Shown here in pieces: positions 1 through 9,495 of a stretch of DNA of 64,000 nucleotides (position 1 is its first letter; every line of letters begins with the position of its first letter). This DNA comes from Prosthecobacter sp. (GTDB lineage: Bacteria; Verrucomicrobiota; Verrucomicrobiia; Verrucomicrobiales; Verrucomicrobiaceae), in the NCBI RefSeq assembly GCF_020439865.1, contig NZ_JAGRPF010000220.1:1-64000 (forward strand), read 5' to 3'. Made by a program: the position numbers and the translations under genes. The notes beneath the pieces were generated by a model, which was not told where the DNA came from, searched no databases, and saw only the letters and a program-made list of their open reading frames with translations.

Positions 1-1254
1 ACGGGCACGTATCCGCACGTGAACGGCATGGTCGCCAATGACCTGCGTTTGCGCGAGGAGCGCGTGACGATCGCCGAGATGCTACGCGATGCGGGCTACC
101 GCACCGGCTTCATCGGCAAGTGGCATCTCGACGGCGGCCCGCGTGATCCGGGCTTCGTGCCGCCGGGGCCGCGCCGCCAGGGATTCGAGTTCTGGGCGGC
201 CTACGAATGCCATCACAAGCACTTCGAGCCCGATTACTTCCGCGACACGCCGGAGCGCATCGTGGTGAACAAGTTCGAGCCCGAGGCCTCATGTGACTTC
301 GCCGTCGAGTTCCTGAAATCGCAGCCGAAAGACAAGCCCTTCTTCCTCACCGTTCAGATGGGACCTCCGCACGATCCGTATGGCGCGCCGGACAACTACA
401 TGAAGCAGTATGACGCGGAAAAACTCACGCCCAACGTGAGCTGGCAGGCGGGCAGCGAAGGACGGCCGACACCGAAAGGCGGACTTCGACGCGGTCCCTT
501 GGCGAATCGCTTCGTGCCAGTCGGCGGCAAAGAGGAAATAGCCGCCTACTACGCAGCGATCACGGCGATCGACGATCAGGTGGGCCGCCTGCTCGCCACG
601 CTGAAGGAAACCGGCGCGGACGAGAATACGATCATCCTGTTCACCTCCGACCACGGCGACATGCTGGGCGACCACGGCATGCGCCGGAAACGCAAGCCTT
701 ACGACGAATCCGCCCGTGTGCCGGGCATCCTGCGCTGGCCCGCCCGCGTGCCGAAGGGACAGGTCGTGGACTTGCTCTTCAGCCACATCGACATGGCCCC
801 CACGCTGCTCGCGCTTGCCGGACAAACCGTGCCGAAGGACATGCAGGGCGCTGATCTCTCCCGCGTCGCACTCGGCCAGACCACAGACGGCCCCGAAGCC
901 GTGCTGCTGCAGATCTTTGTGCCCTTTCATCCCGATGGCATCACCACGCCGTGGCGCGGCATCATCACGGAGGACTACACGTATGCGCGTTATGAAAACG
1001 AGCCGTGGGTGCTGTTCGATGACAAGGCCGACCCGCATCAGATGAAAAACCTCGCCGCTGATCCTGCGGCGAAGGACTTGCGCGAGAAACTCGACGCCCA
1101 GCTCGCCGCGCTGATGAAAAAGAACGGCGACTCCTGGAGCTTCAATTCCCCTGAGCTTGTTGAAGAAGGCGGCCGCCTCTACAAGCACGGCACCTTCTAC
1201 ACCGTGCAGGAATACATCGACTGGGCCAAGGCGCATCCGGATCAGGTGAAGTGA
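1..1254 (+). CDS. Sulfatase, 5'-truncated by window edge
   Basis: This is the C-terminal part of a type I (formylglycine) sulfatase, which hydrolyses sulfate esters, probably outside the cytoplasm. The frame is open from base 1 and reads TGTYPH into VNGM, the stretch that normally follows the catalytic Cys motif, so roughly 70-80 residues (signal peptide and active-site Cys) lie upstream of the window. Visible family signatures are FIGKWHLDGG near the start of the fragment and the metal-site segment TSDHGDMLGDHG. A GTG at 19 is an internal codon, not the start. It heads a plus-strand run of sulfatases. The substrate cannot be read from this fragment. Confidence 0.93.
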   Translation, partial: TGTYPHVNGMVANDLRLREERVTIAEMLRDAGYRTGFIGKWHLDGGPRDPGFVPPGPRRQGFEFWAAYECHHKHFEPDYFRDTPERIVVNKFEPEASCDFAVEFLKSQPKDKPFFLTVQMGPPHDPYGAPDNYMKQYDAEKLTPNVSWQAGSEGRPTPKGGLRRGPLANRFVPVGGKEEIAAYYAAITAIDDQVGRLLATLKETGADENTIILFTSDHGDMLGDHGMRRKRKPYDESARVPGILRWPARVPKGQVVDLLFSHIDMAPTLLALAGQTVPKDMQGADLSRVALGQTTDGPEAVLLQIFVPFHPDGITTPWRGIITEDYTYARYENEPWVLFDDKADPHQMKNLAADPAAKDLREKLDAQLAALMKKNGDSWSFNSPELVEEGGRLYKHGTFYTVQEYIDWAKAHPDQVK

Positions 1255-1264
1255 TCCTGGATGA

Positions 1265-1663
1265 TCATCGGTTTTTGAAGTCAGCTGGTTGGGAACGACG
1301 TGCGTGCTTCGCACGCTGCGCCTGATTCGACGGAGTGTCCGCGAAGTCACGCTCCGAAACGGTTGTCAGGAAACCGTATGTCATCACTGCATAAACAAGG
1401 TTCAAAGCCGCCATCACGATAAGGACGACGTGTGCGATGCGACACAGCAAACCACGGCCTGCGGGCAGGCATGCCGTCCAGAGCAGCAGGATGAACCCAA
1501 TGGCCACAAGGCCGAGCATGTGAGGACTGAACCAGTTTGGTCCTTGATGGGGAGATTCAAAGGGCACCAGCGGAGACATGACGCCGAAGAAGATACGGCA
1601 CAAATGCTGCACCACGTAGAACGCTGCATTGATCACCAAGGCGATGCAGAGCGTTGTCTTCAT
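1265..1663 (-). CDS. Small multi-pass membrane protein, unknown
   Basis: About 132 residues starting at MKTTLCIALVINAA, with three hydrophobic segments (roughly residues 3-25, 48-66 and 72-95) and a polar C-terminal tail. I do not recognise a family. An upstream in-frame ATG at 1708 exists, but the chosen start places a hydrophobic helix directly at the N-terminus. It lies between two plus-strand sulfatases on the opposite strand. The last 30 or so residues (after SERDFADTP) are encoded by sequence that looks like an interspersed hairpin repeat (1302-1356), so the original C-terminus may have been replaced. Confidence 0.6.
   Translation of the reverse strand: MKTTLCIALVINAAFYVVQHLCRIFFGVMSPLVPFESPHQGPNWFSPHMLGLVAIGFILLLWTACLPAGRGLLCRIAHVVLIVMAALNLVYAVMTYGFLTTVSERDFADTPSNQAQRAKHARRSQPADFKNR
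1302..1356. repeat. REP-like hairpin element
   Basis: Two inverted repeats lie side by side: GCGTGC (1302-1307) with GCACGC (1311-1316) around a three-base loop, and CGGAG (1331-1335) with CTCCG (1352-1356). The composition and position, at the 3' end of a minus-strand gene and downstream of a plus-strand gene, suit an extragenic palindrome or a weak terminator for either strand. There is no U-tract. Confidence 0.4.
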
Positions 1664-1746
1664 GAATGCGATGCTGACGGCCTGAGAGCATTCCGTCAAC
1701 AAAGACAATCCGTTGAAGAATCACGCGCGCTTCGCGTTCCCAGCCC

Positions 1747-3153
1747 ATGCTTTTTCGCGCCATCCTGCTGTTCGCGTTCGTCTGTGCCCACGCTTGCGCT
1801 GAGCCGGTCATCAAAAACGTTCTCTTTATCGTCTCGGACGACCTGCGTGCGAGCGTGCTCGGTTGTTATGGTGACACGAGGTGCTCGACGCCGAACGTGG
1901 ATCGCCTCGCGGCACGCGGGATGGTGTTTGAGCGCGCTTACAGCCAGGGGACGGTGTGCGGACCATCGCGGGCGTCGTTCATGCGCGGGCGTTACCATGG
2001 CGGCAGCGAGATCACGCTCGGCGAGCACTTCATTGCGCAAGGACGCACGACCGCACGTGTCGGAAAGATCTTCCACATGCGCGTGCCGGGGGACATCATC
2101 GCGGGAACAAACGGCGACGACGTGGAGGCATGCTGGACTCAGCGATTCAACTCGCAGGGCAACGAGGCACACACGCCGGGCAACTACGCCTGCCTGAACC
2201 TGAACATCTTCACCACCGAACTGGAGGGCCGCCAGTCCACCGGTGATCCGCATCGTCCTTTCGTCACCGTGAGTTACGAGGGCGACGGCTCCGACCAGCC
2301 AGATGCTAAAACGGCGGCGAAGTCCATCGAGCTGTTGCGCGAGTTCAAAGCAGCCGGGAAGCCTTTCCTTCTTGCTGCCGGTTTTGTGCGTCCACACTAC
2401 CCGATGGTCGCCCCGCGTCCGTTCTTTGATCGCTATCCGCATGCGAAGATCGAAGTGCCATTCGTTCCGGAGCATGATCTCGACGACATCCCGCCTCTCG
2501 GCATCTCAGGCTCGAATTCGAAGAAAAACGGCCTCGCGAAGTATCCAGAGAACCAGCAGCGCATGTGGTCCGGCTATTACGCCGCCGTGACCTTCATGGA
2601 CACGCAACTGGGCCGCATTCTTGACGAGCTCGATCAGCTCGGATTCGCTGACAGCACGGCCATCGTCTTCACCAGCGATCACGGCTACCACCTCGGTGAT
2701 CATACCTTCTGGCAGAAGTCGAACGTGCATGAGCAGGTCACGCACGTGCCGCTCATCATCGCTTCTCCCGGCGTTCCACCGGGCCGCAGCCGCTCCATCG
2801 TGCAACTCGTGGATGTCTTCCCAACCTTGTGCGAGCTGACGGGCGCGCCGATTCCCGCGAGCGTGGAGGGAGCGAGCCTTGTGCCTGTTTTGCACGATCC
2901 CACCGCGAAGGTTCATGAGGCCGCCTTGTCTTATGACGGCCAGCAGCACTCACTGCGCTCCGACCGCTGGGCCTACATGCGCTACACTGACGACAGCGAG
3001 GAACTCTACGACATGGATGCCGATCCCGGCCAGCTCACAAACCTCGCGAAGAATCCGGCGCATGGCGCGACACTCGAATCCTTCCGCCAGCAGTTGCAGG
3101 CACTCGTGAAGCGATCGGGTGAACCGAAGCGCAAGAAGAAGGCAAAGAAGTAA
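1747..3153 (+). CDS. Secreted sulfatase (iduronate-2-sulfatase-like)
   Basis: A complete type I sulfatase of 468 residues with a Sec signal peptide (residues 1-18, cleavage near AHACA-E). The metal-binding segment IVSDDLRASVLGCYG is followed by the catalytic motif CGPSR with Cys71, which would be converted to formylglycine by a maturase not present in the window. Further signatures are FVRPHYPM and FTSDHGYHLGDH around residues 215 and 310. The order VSDDLR, CGPSR and RPHYP matches the iduronate-2-sulfatase-like branch, so a sulfated uronic-acid substrate is possible but is inference. The C-terminus is Lys-rich. It is followed 18 bp later by another sulfatase. Confidence 0.93.
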   Translation: MLFRAILLFAFVCAHACAEPVIKNVLFIVSDDLRASVLGCYGDTRCSTPNVDRLAARGMVFERAYSQGTVCGPSRASFMRGRYHGGSEITLGEHFIAQGRTTARVGKIFHMRVPGDIIAGTNGDDVEACWTQRFNSQGNEAHTPGNYACLNLNIFTTELEGRQSTGDPHRPFVTVSYEGDGSDQPDAKTAAKSIELLREFKAAGKPFLLAAGFVRPHYPMVAPRPFFDRYPHAKIEVPFVPEHDLDDIPPLGISGSNSKKNGLAKYPENQQRMWSGYYAAVTFMDTQLGRILDELDQLGFADSTAIVFTSDHGYHLGDHTFWQKSNVHEQVTHVPLIIASPGVPPGRSRSIVQLVDVFPTLCELTGAPIPASVEGASLVPVLHDPTAKVHEAALSYDGQQHSLRSDRWAYMRYTDDSEELYDMDADPGQLTNLAKNPAHGATLESFRQQLQALVKRSGEPKRKKKAKK

Positions 3154-3171
3154 TCGCCGCCCCAACCTTTC

Positions 3172-4680
3172 ATGAAGCACCTCCTCCTCATCGCCACGCT
3201 GATTTCGGCATTCGCCATTCCGCGTTCGTCCTTTTCGGCGCAGCCGAACATTCTTTGGTTTGTCGTCGATGACATGTCGCCGAGCTTTGGCTGCTACGGC
3301 GAGACGTTGATTCAAACACCTGCGGTGGACAAACTGGCGGCAGAGGGGACGAAGTTCACGCGGGCCTATGTCACCGCGCCGGTGTGCTCCACCTGTCGCT
3401 CGGCATTGATCACGGGGATGTATCAAACCACGATCGGCGCGCATCATCATCGCAGCGGACGCGGTGAGTTGAAGATCCAACTGCCGCCAGATGTGACGCC
3501 GGCGCCGGTGCAGTTTCAGAAGGCGGGCTACTACACCTGCATCGGCAGCGGACTGCCGGGTTTCGATCATCGCGGGATGCCGTTCGCCGGTGGCAAGGGC
3601 AAGAAGAAGGCAGGCGGCGGCTCGCGGCTCGGCAAAACGGACTACAACTTCGAGTGGGACCCGAAGATGTACGACAGCCACGACTGGGCGGAGCATGGCG
3701 ACAAACCGTTCTTCATGCAGGTGCAGCTTCACGGCGGAAAACTGCGCGAAGGTGATGAAAAGGCGCGTGCGGCCTTCAAGCAGCGCGTGATCGCCGAACT
3801 CGGCAGCGCCACCGATCCGGAGAAGGTCACGCTGCCGCCCTACTACCCGCCTGATCCGGTGATCCTCGACGACTGGGCGCTCTACCTTGATGCCGCACGC
3901 ATGACGGACCAGCACGTGGGCCGCGTGATCGCGCGATTGGAAAAGGAGGGACTGCTGGAGAACACGTTCATCATTTTCATGACCGACCACGGCATCAGCC
4001 ATGCACGTGGCAAGCAGTTCCTATACGACGAGGGCACGCACATTCCGTTCGTCGTTCGTGGTCCAGGCATCGCGAAAGGCGCGGTGCGTGATGACCTCGT
4101 CATGCAGATCGACATGGCGGCGATGTCGCTCGCAGCCGCCGGCATTCCCATTCCACCGTCCATGCAGGGACGCGACATCCTCGCGAAGGATTGCCAGCCG
4201 CGCGATGCCATCTTCGCCGCGCGAGATCGCTGCGATGAGACCGTTGAGTATCTCCGCAGCGTGCGCACGGACCGCTTTCTCTACATTCGGAACTTCCTGC
4301 CACAGCGCCCGCATCTGCAACCCAACGCTTACAAAGACGGCAAAGCCATCGTGCAGACGCTGCGTTCGCTGCATGTCGAAGGGAAGCTGCCTTCCGTCTC
4401 CGAAGACCTGCTCTTCAGCCCCACGCGTCAGCCAGAAGAACTCTACGACTACCACGCCGATCCTTTCCAGGTCACGAATCTCGCTGCCAATCCCGACTTC
4501 AAAGCTGAACTCGAAGCACGCCGCGCCCAGCTCGATCAATGGATCGTCGAATCGGGCGACAAAGGCCCTGAATCCGAGGCCATGTATGACAGCGACATGG
4601 TCGAGTACACAAAGAAGAAGAATCCCGAAGTGGAGAAGAACATCGCGCTCATGAAGCAGTGGGCGAAAGAGGGGAAATGA
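3172..4680 (+). CDS. Secreted sulfatase with CSTCR active site
   Basis: A type I sulfatase of 502 residues. The signal peptide covers residues 1-23 (cleavage near SFSA-Q), followed by PNILWFVVDDMSPSFGCYG. The catalytic motif is CSTCR with Cys72, a Thr variant of the usual C-x-P/S-x-R signature with a second Cys. The segment after it (MYQTTIGAHHHRS) and the later FMTDHGISHARGKQFLYDEG recall heparan N-sulfatase (sulfamidase)-like members, so an N-sulfated or O-sulfated glycan is possible. It sits 18 bp after the previous sulfatase and about 40 bp before the next. Its signal-peptide codons contain ATTCG-type microrepeats shared with neighbouring genes. Confidence 0.92.
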   Translation: MKHLLLIATLISAFAIPRSSFSAQPNILWFVVDDMSPSFGCYGETLIQTPAVDKLAAEGTKFTRAYVTAPVCSTCRSALITGMYQTTIGAHHHRSGRGELKIQLPPDVTPAPVQFQKAGYYTCIGSGLPGFDHRGMPFAGGKGKKKAGGGSRLGKTDYNFEWDPKMYDSHDWAEHGDKPFFMQVQLHGGKLREGDEKARAAFKQRVIAELGSATDPEKVTLPPYYPPDPVILDDWALYLDAARMTDQHVGRVIARLEKEGLLENTFIIFMTDHGISHARGKQFLYDEGTHIPFVVRGPGIAKGAVRDDLVMQIDMAAMSLAAAGIPIPPSMQGRDILAKDCQPRDAIFAARDRCDETVEYLRSVRTDRFLYIRNFLPQRPHLQPNAYKDGKAIVQTLRSLHVEGKLPSVSEDLLFSPTRQPEELYDYHADPFQVTNLAANPDFKAELEARRAQLDQWIVESGDKGPESEAMYDSDMVEYTKKKNPEVEKNIALMKQWAKEGK

Positions 4681-4719
4681 TGAAACCAGAATGATGAATG
4701 ACGAATAAAATCCCAAGCC

Positions 4720-6117
4720 ATGAAACACCTCACGCTGCTCATCCTCCTTTCGGTATTCCTCATTCGCCCTTCGTCATTTTCGGCGCAGCCGAACCTCATC
4801 CTCATCCTCGCCGATGACCTTGGGTACTCCGATCTCGGCTGCTACGGCAACACCTTCAACGAAACACCGAATATCGACCGTCTGGCACGCGAAGGCATGC
4901 GCTTCACGCAGTTCTATGCGGGACCGGTGTGCTCGCCGACGCGCTGCAATCTGCAGAGCGGTCAGGATCAGGCGCGCTTCGGCATCACGCAGCACATCCC
5001 GGGACATAAGCGGCCGTTTGCGAAGCTGTCCGATCCGGTCGTGCCGCTGCAGATGCCGCTGGAGGTGGAAACCTTCGCCGAGTGTCTCGCGAAGGCGGGT
5101 TACGCGACCGGCTATTTCGGCAAATGGCATCTCGGAGGCGCGGGTTTCAGCCCTGCGGATCAGGGATGGCAGACGGCACTCGAGTGCAACGGCAACACCC
5201 AGCCGCCGAAAGTCACCGGAAGCGCGGAGGTGCGACGCACCACCGACTTTCTCGCTGACAAGGCCATCGAGTTCATCAATGCACACAAGGACAAGCCCTT
5301 CCTGCTGCAGGTCTCGCACGGCGCCGTGCACATCCCGCTCTCCACGACGCCGGAGTTGAAGAAGAAGTATGAAAACAAATCGCCGATGCCCGGTTATCCG
5401 AGCAATGCCGAATACGCCGGCCTCACCGAAGAGCTCGATCAAAGCGTCGGTCGTGTCGTTGAGGCCGTTGAGAAGGCCGGCATCGCTGACAGCACGCTCA
5501 TTCTCTTCCTCAGCGACAACGGCGGACTCGAGCACGAGCAGAGCGGACGCGTCGTCACCTCGAACAAGCCGCTGCGCAGCGAAAAGGGCACGCTTTACGA
5601 AGGTGGCATCCGCATTCCCGCCATCGCCCGTTGGCCGGGCAAAGTGCCGGTCGGCAGCCAGTGCGACACGCCGCTCATCACGATGGACGTGCTGCCCACC
5701 TTCGTCGAACTCGGCGCCGCAGCGATGCCGAAGAACCAGCCTTGCGATGGCGTGAGCCTCGCCGCCGTGTTTCGCGATCCGGCGGCCACACTCGCCCGCG
5801 ACACGCTCTACTGGCACTTGCCGCACTATCATCACAGCACGCCCGCCAGCGCCATGCGCAAGGGCGACTGGAAGCTCATCGAGTTCTTCGAAAACAGCGC
5901 GCTGGAGCTCTACGATTTGAAGACCGATCCGGGCGAGGAAAAGAACCTCGCCGCGGCGGAGCCGGAGCGAGCCAAGGCCATGCACACCGCGCTGCAAGCC
6001 TGGCGCAAGGAAGTGAACGCGCTCATGCCTGTGCCGAATCCCAACTACGATCCCGCGAAGGCCGATCAACTCGGCAAAGGCGGTAAAGAAGGCGGCCGCA
6101 AAAAGCAGAAGAAGTGA
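4720..6117 (+). CDS. Secreted arylsulfatase, CSPTR type
   Basis: A type I sulfatase of 465 residues. The signal peptide is residues 1-22 (cleavage near SFSA-Q), followed by NLILILADDLGYSDLGCYG. The active-site motif is CSPTR with Cys71, the standard formylglycine signature, followed by GYFGKWHLGG near residue 135 and FLSDNGG near residue 265. The C-terminal ALELYDLKTDPGEEKNLA is the usual end of the arylsulfatase A-like group. It closes a three-gene tandem of sulfatases; the first 20 residues resemble those of the preceding one (MKHL start, PSSFSAQPN end), which suggests recent duplication or exchange of the leader. Convergent with the SulP transporter gene, 20 bp apart. Confidence 0.93.
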   Translation: MKHLTLLILLSVFLIRPSSFSAQPNLILILADDLGYSDLGCYGNTFNETPNIDRLAREGMRFTQFYAGPVCSPTRCNLQSGQDQARFGITQHIPGHKRPFAKLSDPVVPLQMPLEVETFAECLAKAGYATGYFGKWHLGGAGFSPADQGWQTALECNGNTQPPKVTGSAEVRRTTDFLADKAIEFINAHKDKPFLLQVSHGAVHIPLSTTPELKKKYENKSPMPGYPSNAEYAGLTEELDQSVGRVVEAVEKAGIADSTLILFLSDNGGLEHEQSGRVVTSNKPLRSEKGTLYEGGIRIPAIARWPGKVPVGSQCDTPLITMDVLPTFVELGAAAMPKNQPCDGVSLAAVFRDPAATLARDTLYWHLPHYHHSTPASAMRKGDWKLIEFFENSALELYDLKTDPGEEKNLAAAEPERAKAMHTALQAWRKEVNALMPVPNPNYDPAKADQLGKGGKEGGRKKQKK

Positions 6118-6137
6118 GCGCGCTCATCGATGGCGCG

Positions 6138-7619
6138 TTAGTGCGTCAGGATGTCTTCGATGGCGCCCGGTTTGTCGTGAACACCAAGGCGATCGACGAG
6201 CGTGGCGCTGGCTTCGTTGAGACCGAGCACTTCGACCTCCTTGCCCTCGCGACGGAACTTCAGCACGACTTTGTCGAGTGAGGCAACAGCGGTGAGATCC
6301 CAGAAGTGGGCGTGTGTGACATCGAGCCGGATTTTCGAGACGGCTTCTTTGAAGTCGAAGGCACGCACGAATCCGCCTGCCGAGGCGAAGAAGAGCTGCC
6401 CGACGACGGTGTAGGTGCGGCGGGAGCCGGATTCATCGAGCTCGCTGCTGACGCGCAGGAAGTGCGCGACTTTGCGCGCAAAGAACAACGCGCTGAGGAG
6501 CACGCCGACACCGACGCCAAGCGCCAGATTGTGCGTGAGGACGACGACCAGCACGGTGGCGATCATGACCACGCTCGATGATTTCGGATGCCGCCGCATG
6601 TTGCTGAACGAAACCCACGAGAAGGTGCCGATGGACACCATGATCATCACGGCCACGAGCGCGGGCATGGGGATCTGTCGCACCCATGGGCCGAGCACAA
6701 CGAGAAGGATGAGCAGAAACACGCCTGCGACGAAGGTGGAGAGACGGCCGCGGCCGCCGGACTTCACGTTGATGACGGATTGTCCGATCATCGCACAACC
6801 AGCCATGCCGCCGAAGAGACCGGCGACGATGTTGGCGATGCCCTGACCGCTGCATTCGCGGTTCTTGTCGCTCGGCGTGTCCGTCATTTCATCGACGATC
6901 TGTGCGGTGAGCAGCGACTCCAGCAGACCGACGGCGGCGAGACCGGCGGAGTATGGCAGCACGATCCACAGCGTCTTGAGCGTCCATGGCACCTGCGGCC
7001 AGAGGAAGACGGGCAGCGCGTCCGGCAGTTCGCCGAGATCACCCACGCGGCGCACGTCGAGCTTGAAGACGATGGCGATGATGGTCATCACAATGATCGC
7101 CACCAACGGCGACGGCACTGCCTTCGTGAAGCGCGGCAGGATGTAGATGATGGCAAGCGCTCCGGCGACCATCGCATACATGGTGAGGCCGGCGCCTTTA
7201 AACTCGGGGAGCTGCGCCATGAAGATGAGAATGGCCAGCGCATTGACAAAGCCGGTCATCACCGACTTTGAAACGAAGCGCATCACATCACCGATGCGTG
7301 CCAGTCCGGCGATGATTTGAAACACGCCCGTGAGAAGCGTGGCGACGAGCAGGTATTGCAGCCCGTGTTCCCTGACCAGGGTCACCATCAGCAACGCCAT
7401 CGCGCCAGTGGCGGCGGATATCATGGCGGGGCGGCCGCCGAAGAAGGCCGTCACCACGGCGATGCAGAAGGAAGCATACAATCCGACCTTCGGATCCACA
7501 CCTGCGATGATGGAAAATGCGATGGCCTCCGGGATGAGGGCAAGGGCGACAACAAGACCGGCGAGCAGGTCAGCGCGAATGTTGGAGAACCATTCCTGGG
7601 AGAAGTTTTTGGAAAACAC
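6138..7619 (-). CDS. SulP-family anion transporter with STAS domain
   Basis: A membrane protein of 493 residues. The N-terminal SulP signature is clear: [20 protein letters not shown], followed by 10-12 hydrophobic segments to about residue 385, then a cytosolic C-terminal STAS-like domain ([12 protein letters not shown] onward). SulP proteins carry sulfate, bicarbonate or other anions across the cytoplasmic membrane, usually coupled to H+ or Na+. Its place inside a sulfatase array, on the opposite strand between the third and fourth array members, suggests it imports or disposes of released sulfate, but bicarbonate transport cannot be excluded from sequence alone. Confidence 0.9.
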   Translation of the reverse strand: MFSKNFSQEWFSNIRADLLAGLVVALALIPEAIAFSIIAGVDPKVGLYASFCIAVVTAFFGGRPAMISAATGAMALLMVTLVREHGLQYLLVATLLTGVFQIIAGLARIGDVMRFVSKSVMTGFVNALAILIFMAQLPEFKGAGLTMYAMVAGALAIIYILPRFTKAVPSPLVAIIVMTIIAIVFKLDVRRVGDLGELPDALPVFLWPQVPWTLKTLWIVLPYSAGLAAVGLLESLLTAQIVDEMTDTPSDKNRECSGQGIANIVAGLFGGMAGCAMIGQSVINVKSGGRGRLSTFVAGVFLLILLVVLGPWVRQIPMPALVAVMIMVSIGTFSWVSFSNMRRHPKSSSVVMIATVLVVVLTHNLALGVGVGVLLSALFFARKVAHFLRVSSELDESGSRRTYTVVGQLFFASAGGFVRAFDFKEAVSKIRLDVTHAHFWDLTAVASLDKVVLKFRREGKEVEVLGLNEASATLVDRLGVHDKPGAIEDILTH

Positions 7620-7854
7620 GAAAGCAATGAGGGGATGAGAGATGGGGGCGACGACAATCCCGACGGGGTCGGCAGAATGCCGCTCGAACCAAGCCTTCGC
7701 GCCAGTCCGTCAGGACCGCGCACCAACCTCGGAAACTGTCAGGAAACAGCGCCCGTCTTCGTGCTGCCTGATGAGCCAGCTGGCAACCCCTTTTCGAGCC
7801 TCGCAGCGCACGATTGCCCGGCAAGACCCTCTGGCAGCCCGCGTTTCCAGCCTC

Positions 7855-9492
7855 ATGCGGCCCTTCCTCCTGCTTTCATCATTCCTCATTTTGATTTCGT
7901 CATTGTCGGCGAAGCCAAACATCCTCTTCGTTCTCTCAGACGATCACAGCTACCCCTTCATCGGCTGCTACGGACGCAAGGAGATGAAGACGCCGAGTCT
8001 CGACCGCTTCGCGGCGGAGGGGATGATGTTTCGTCGCATGTTCACCGGTGCGCCGCAGTGCGTGCCGTCGCGTGCGACGATCATGACGGGACGCTCGCCG
8101 GTTGCGGCGCGCATTACGCGCTTTTCGTCGCCACTGCCGCGCGATGAGATCACGTTCCCGGAGATCTTGAAAAGCGAAGCTGGCTACTTCGTCGGCGTGT
8201 GCGGCCGCAGTTATCATCTCGATGGTTCCGGACGTGCACCGGCGGCCACGGAGTCGGTGTTCGAAGAACATCACATGCAGACGTTCAAGGAACGCTTCGA
8301 TTTCGTCGATGCCACCGGGCAGGAAAACGTGCCGGCGAAGATGAACGAATTCTTCGACCAGCGTCCGAAGGACAAGCCCTTCTTCCTCTGGGTGAACTTC
8401 AGCGATCCGCATCATCCCTGGAACAGCGGCAAGAATCCGCCCGATCCTGCGAAGCTCGAAGTGCCGGGCTTCCTTCCCGATCTGCCCGGCGTGCGCGAGG
8501 ATCTCTCGCGTTACGAAGGCGAGATCGAGCACTGCGACGGCGACTTCCAGCGCGTGCTCGACATCGTGAAGGAGCGCGCCGGACTCGACAACACGCTCGT
8601 CTTTTTCATGGGCGACAACGGCATGGCCTTTCCTGCCGGAAAAGGTTCGCTGCATGATCCCGGATTGAACGTGCCGCTGCTCGCATGGTGGCCCGGCGTG
8701 GTCAAACCCGGCGGCGACACCAGCGCGCTCATCTCCGGCGAGGACATCGCGCCAACCTGTCTCGAAGCTGCGGGCCTCCAAGTGCCGCAGCGCATCAGCG
8801 GCGTGAGTTTCCTGCCGTTGCTCAAGGGCGAATCCTTCCCGAACGAACGGAAACACATCTTCGCCGAACGCGGACCGCATGGCAGCGCCACCTTTGACCT
8901 GAACACCGCCGCCAGTGCCGTGGACTACAGCCGCTGCGTGCGCAGCGCGCATTACAAGCTCATCTACAACGTCACGCCGCATCAGCGCTACGCGCCTGTG
9001 GACAGCGCGGGTGATCCGGGCTGGAAGGACATCGTCAAAGCGCACGAGGAGAAGGCGCTCGCAACCGAGTTCGAGGAACTCTGGTTCACCAGCCCGCGTC
9101 CAGTGTATGAGCTTTACGATCTGGAGTCTGATCCGAACGAACTGCACAATCTCTACGGCCAAAAGGGCCTCGAAGAAGTCACGTTCGAGCTCAAGACGAC
9201 GCTGCAGCGCAAGATGATCCTCGACTTCGACTACCTGCCGCTGCCGATCGCCGCAGATCCCAAAGGCAAGGGCAAGGCCGCAACGAAATCGAAGGCCGAT
9301 CCGAAGCGCGCCGAGATGTTCAAGAAGCTCGACGCCGATCGCGATGGCAAACTGAGCAAAGCCGAGTTTGGCAAGGGCCGCAAACCCAACGAAGCCGAGG
9401 CCTGGTTCAAAGCCCGTGACCGCAACGCCGACAGCTTCCTCGACGAAGCCGAATACACCGCGAGCAGTGTGCCGGACGCTCCGAAGTTCTGA
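7855..9492 (+). CDS. Secreted sulfatase with C-terminal EF-hand pair
   Basis: A type I sulfatase of 545 residues from the ATG at 7855, which gives a clean signal peptide (cleavage near SLSA-K); the frame is open further upstream but without a leader. SDDHSYPFIGCYG is followed by CVPSR with catalytic Cys69. The C-terminus, after a Lys-rich linker, carries two EF-hand-like calcium loops: DADRDGKLSKAE and DRNADSFLDEAE. EF-hand pairs are uncommon on sulfatases and may bind calcium to stabilise or anchor the enzyme outside the cell. Its signal-peptide codons (7875-7905) are nearly identical to an intergenic sequence at 55609-55639. Confidence 0.93.
   Translation: MRPFLLLSSFLILISSLSAKPNILFVLSDDHSYPFIGCYGRKEMKTPSLDRFAAEGMMFRRMFTGAPQCVPSRATIMTGRSPVAARITRFSSPLPRDEITFPEILKSEAGYFVGVCGRSYHLDGSGRAPAATESVFEEHHMQTFKERFDFVDATGQENVPAKMNEFFDQRPKDKPFFLWVNFSDPHHPWNSGKNPPDPAKLEVPGFLPDLPGVREDLSRYEGEIEHCDGDFQRVLDIVKERAGLDNTLVFFMGDNGMAFPAGKGSLHDPGLNVPLLAWWPGVVKPGGDTSALISGEDIAPTCLEAAGLQVPQRISGVSFLPLLKGESFPNERKHIFAERGPHGSATFDLNTAASAVDYSRCVRSAHYKLIYNVTPHQRYAPVDSAGDPGWKDIVKAHEEKALATEFEELWFTSPRPVYELYDLESDPNELHNLYGQKGLEEVTFELKTTLQRKMILDFDYLPLPIAADPKGKGKAATKSKADPKRAEMFKKLDADRDGKLSKAEFGKGRKPNEAEAWFKARDRNADSFLDEAEYTASSVPDAPKF
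7875..7905 (+). repeat. ATTCGTCATTC-type microrepeat inside a signal-peptide region
   Basis: This stretch of 31 bases matches the reverse complement of 55609-55639 at about 27 of 31 positions, including TTCATCATTC at the left end. Related ATTC/TCATT runs occur in the leader codons of the sulfatases at 3202-3240 and 4750-4786 and in the gap at 4687-4709. Here it encodes most of the hydrophobic core of the signal peptide. Confidence 0.55.
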
Positions 9493-9495
9493 CCT

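Noticed and set aside
4774-6069. Long minus-strand frame opposite the third complete sulfatase gene
   Set aside because: Arg/Val/Gly-rich, no leader or motif, and fully explained by codon bias of the plus-strand sulfatase.
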